64,000 nucleotides of DNA from NCBI RefSeq assembly GCF_014650875.1, contig NZ_BMVU01000009.1:114830-178829 (forward strand). Reading direction: 5' to 3'. Shown piece by piece: positions 63,146 to 64,000 of this stretch. The DNA comes from Streptomyces minutiscleroticus (GTDB taxonomy: Bacteria > Actinomycetota > Actinomycetes > Streptomycetales > Streptomycetaceae). The notes below the pieces were generated by a model. The model worked only from the letters and a program-made list of their open reading frames with translations. It had not been told where the DNA came from and did not search any database. Every line of letters begins with the position of its first letter. Within the stretch, counting starts at the first letter, position 1. The position numbers and the translations under genes were made by a program.

Positions 63146-64000
63146 TCAGGCCGCCGGGCCGGGACCGCCGAGGTCGGCCATGCCCGCCGTGAGCGTCGCC
63201 CCGTCCGCCGGGTCGATCAGCAGGAACGCGCCCGTGCTCCGCGAGAGCGCGTAGTCGTCGAGCGCCAGCGGCTCGGCGGTGCGCAGGGTGATCCGGCCGA
63301 GGTCGTTCACGGTCAGCTCGGCTGCTCCCGTCAGGTCGTCCACGATCTCCTTCACGGTCCGGGTCGTGTGCCGGACGAGCACCCGGTCGCCGACCCGCAG
63401 CGGGCGGTCGGCCAGGTGGCAGACGTTCGCGCGCACCTGACGCGTCAGCGTCGGCGCCTCCGTGCCCGCGGTGATCATGTCGCCGCGCGCCACGTCGCGC
63501 TGGTCCGCCAGGCGCAGCGTCAGCGACTGCGGCGCGTACGCCGTCTCCACCGCCTCGCCCAGGACGTCGATGGCGGTGATCGTCGAGGTCTCGCCGGACG
63601 GGTGCACCGTCACCCGGTCGCCGGTCCGCAGCGAGCCGGAGACCAGCCGGCCGGCGTAGTACCGCCGCTCGTCGTGGCGGATCACGTACTGGACGGGGAG
63701 ACGGGCGGGCTCGGCGGCCGTCGTGCCGCCGACCGGGACGGTCTCCAGGTGCTCCAGGAGCGTCGGGCCCTCGTACCACTCCGTGCGTGCGGAGCGCTCC
63801 ACCACGTTGTCGCCGGTGAGGGCGGGCACCGGGACGGGGATGAAGCCGGGCAGGCCCAGCTCGGCGGCGTGGCCCGCGAAGTCCTCGGCGATCCGCTCGA
63901 ACTCCTTCTCCTCGTCGCGGCGGCCGCCGCCGAAGACCGCGTCGAACCTCTCGTGCTGGATGGTCTCGGTCAGGGGCAGGGTCTGCAGCGGGTTGCGGGT
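63146..64000 (-). pseudogene. cysD'-'cysN: CysD-CysN fusion remnant (sulfate adenylyltransferase), partial at window edge
   Basis: The frame is open from 64000 leftwards. Residues 1-32 (TRNPLQTLPLTETIQ, then FDAVFGGGRRDEEK) are the PP-loop enzyme CysD. The next residues EFERIAEDFAGHAAEL to ALTGDNVVERSARTEWYEG and the rest to the stop at 63146 are the second half of CysN (end of the GTPase domain plus its two beta-barrel domains). The C-terminal part of CysD and the P-loop, switch and most of the GTPase region of CysN are absent. The join is in frame near 63903. The upstream part is outside the window. As seen it cannot encode a working ATP sulfurylase. Confidence 0.8.

Overview
The window is chromosomal DNA of a Streptomyces-type actinomycete. 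The evidence is very high GC, many GTG starts, 1-4 base gene overlaps (ATGA/GTGA), start codons sitting about 7 bases after a TANNNT box, and lineage markers: SepH, SepF3, CutRS, DUF4193/DUF3710/DUF3159/DUF6099 proteins and a DUF2795 stress-type protein. From memory, gene order follows Streptomyces coelicolor from about SCO5842 to SCO5977, with large pieces missing.

Positions 1-27245 are mainly conserved core. They hold the end of a GNAT/CoA-ligase fusion, a DUF5998-phosphodiesterase-thymidine kinase operon, a VOC protein, a sulfurtransferase and the division regulator SepH. Next come a lactone oxidase overlapping an MFS transporter, divergent (copro)ferrochelatase with an inositol monophosphatase, and the CutR/CutS two-component system. 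These are followed by DUF4193, dUTPase and DUF3710 genes, an OB-fold/DUF3159 pair, two TrkA-type K+ channel-regulator proteins divergent from a KimA-like permease, and a 5-methyluridine RNA methyltransferase gene. An alginate-lyase pseudogene and several tandem repeats lie among them.

Positions 27176-32005 are foreign. The last codons of the RNA methyltransferase gene occur twice, as near-identical 65-base blocks flanking about 4.7 kb. That segment contains a frameshifted hypothetical gene, an NAD(P)-binding epimerase, an SDR remnant, an XRE regulator, an alpha/beta hydrolase and an IS5-family scrap. This is the signature of an integrative element that used the gene's 3' end as attB, rebuilt the reading frame and later lost its integrase.

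Positions 32063-43511 are accessory. They hold small stress-type genes (hemerythrin, DUF2795), a membrane Ser/Thr kinase and a cobalt ECF transporter (cbiMNQO) behind a cobalamin riboswitch. There is also a decayed MarR/MFS pair with two deletions, a frameshifted membrane protein and a zinc alcohol dehydrogenase. Positions 43648-62750 contain a 1465-residue nitrate reductase/flavoprotein fusion, SepF3, an ATPase plus MazG-like pyrophosphohydrolase, a DUF6099 gene with a TTA codon behind two DnaA boxes, an F420 oxidoreductase, the Hen1-Pnkp RNA-repair operon, an arginine deiminase/ornithine carbamoyltransferase/permease cluster and an anti-sigma-type ATPase.

At the right edge (63146-64000) one open frame passes from CysD sequence directly into CysN sequence. 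Together with the other broken genes this suggests recent deletion and decay in the accessory parts of this chromosome. I saw no tRNA or rRNA genes and no CRISPR array.
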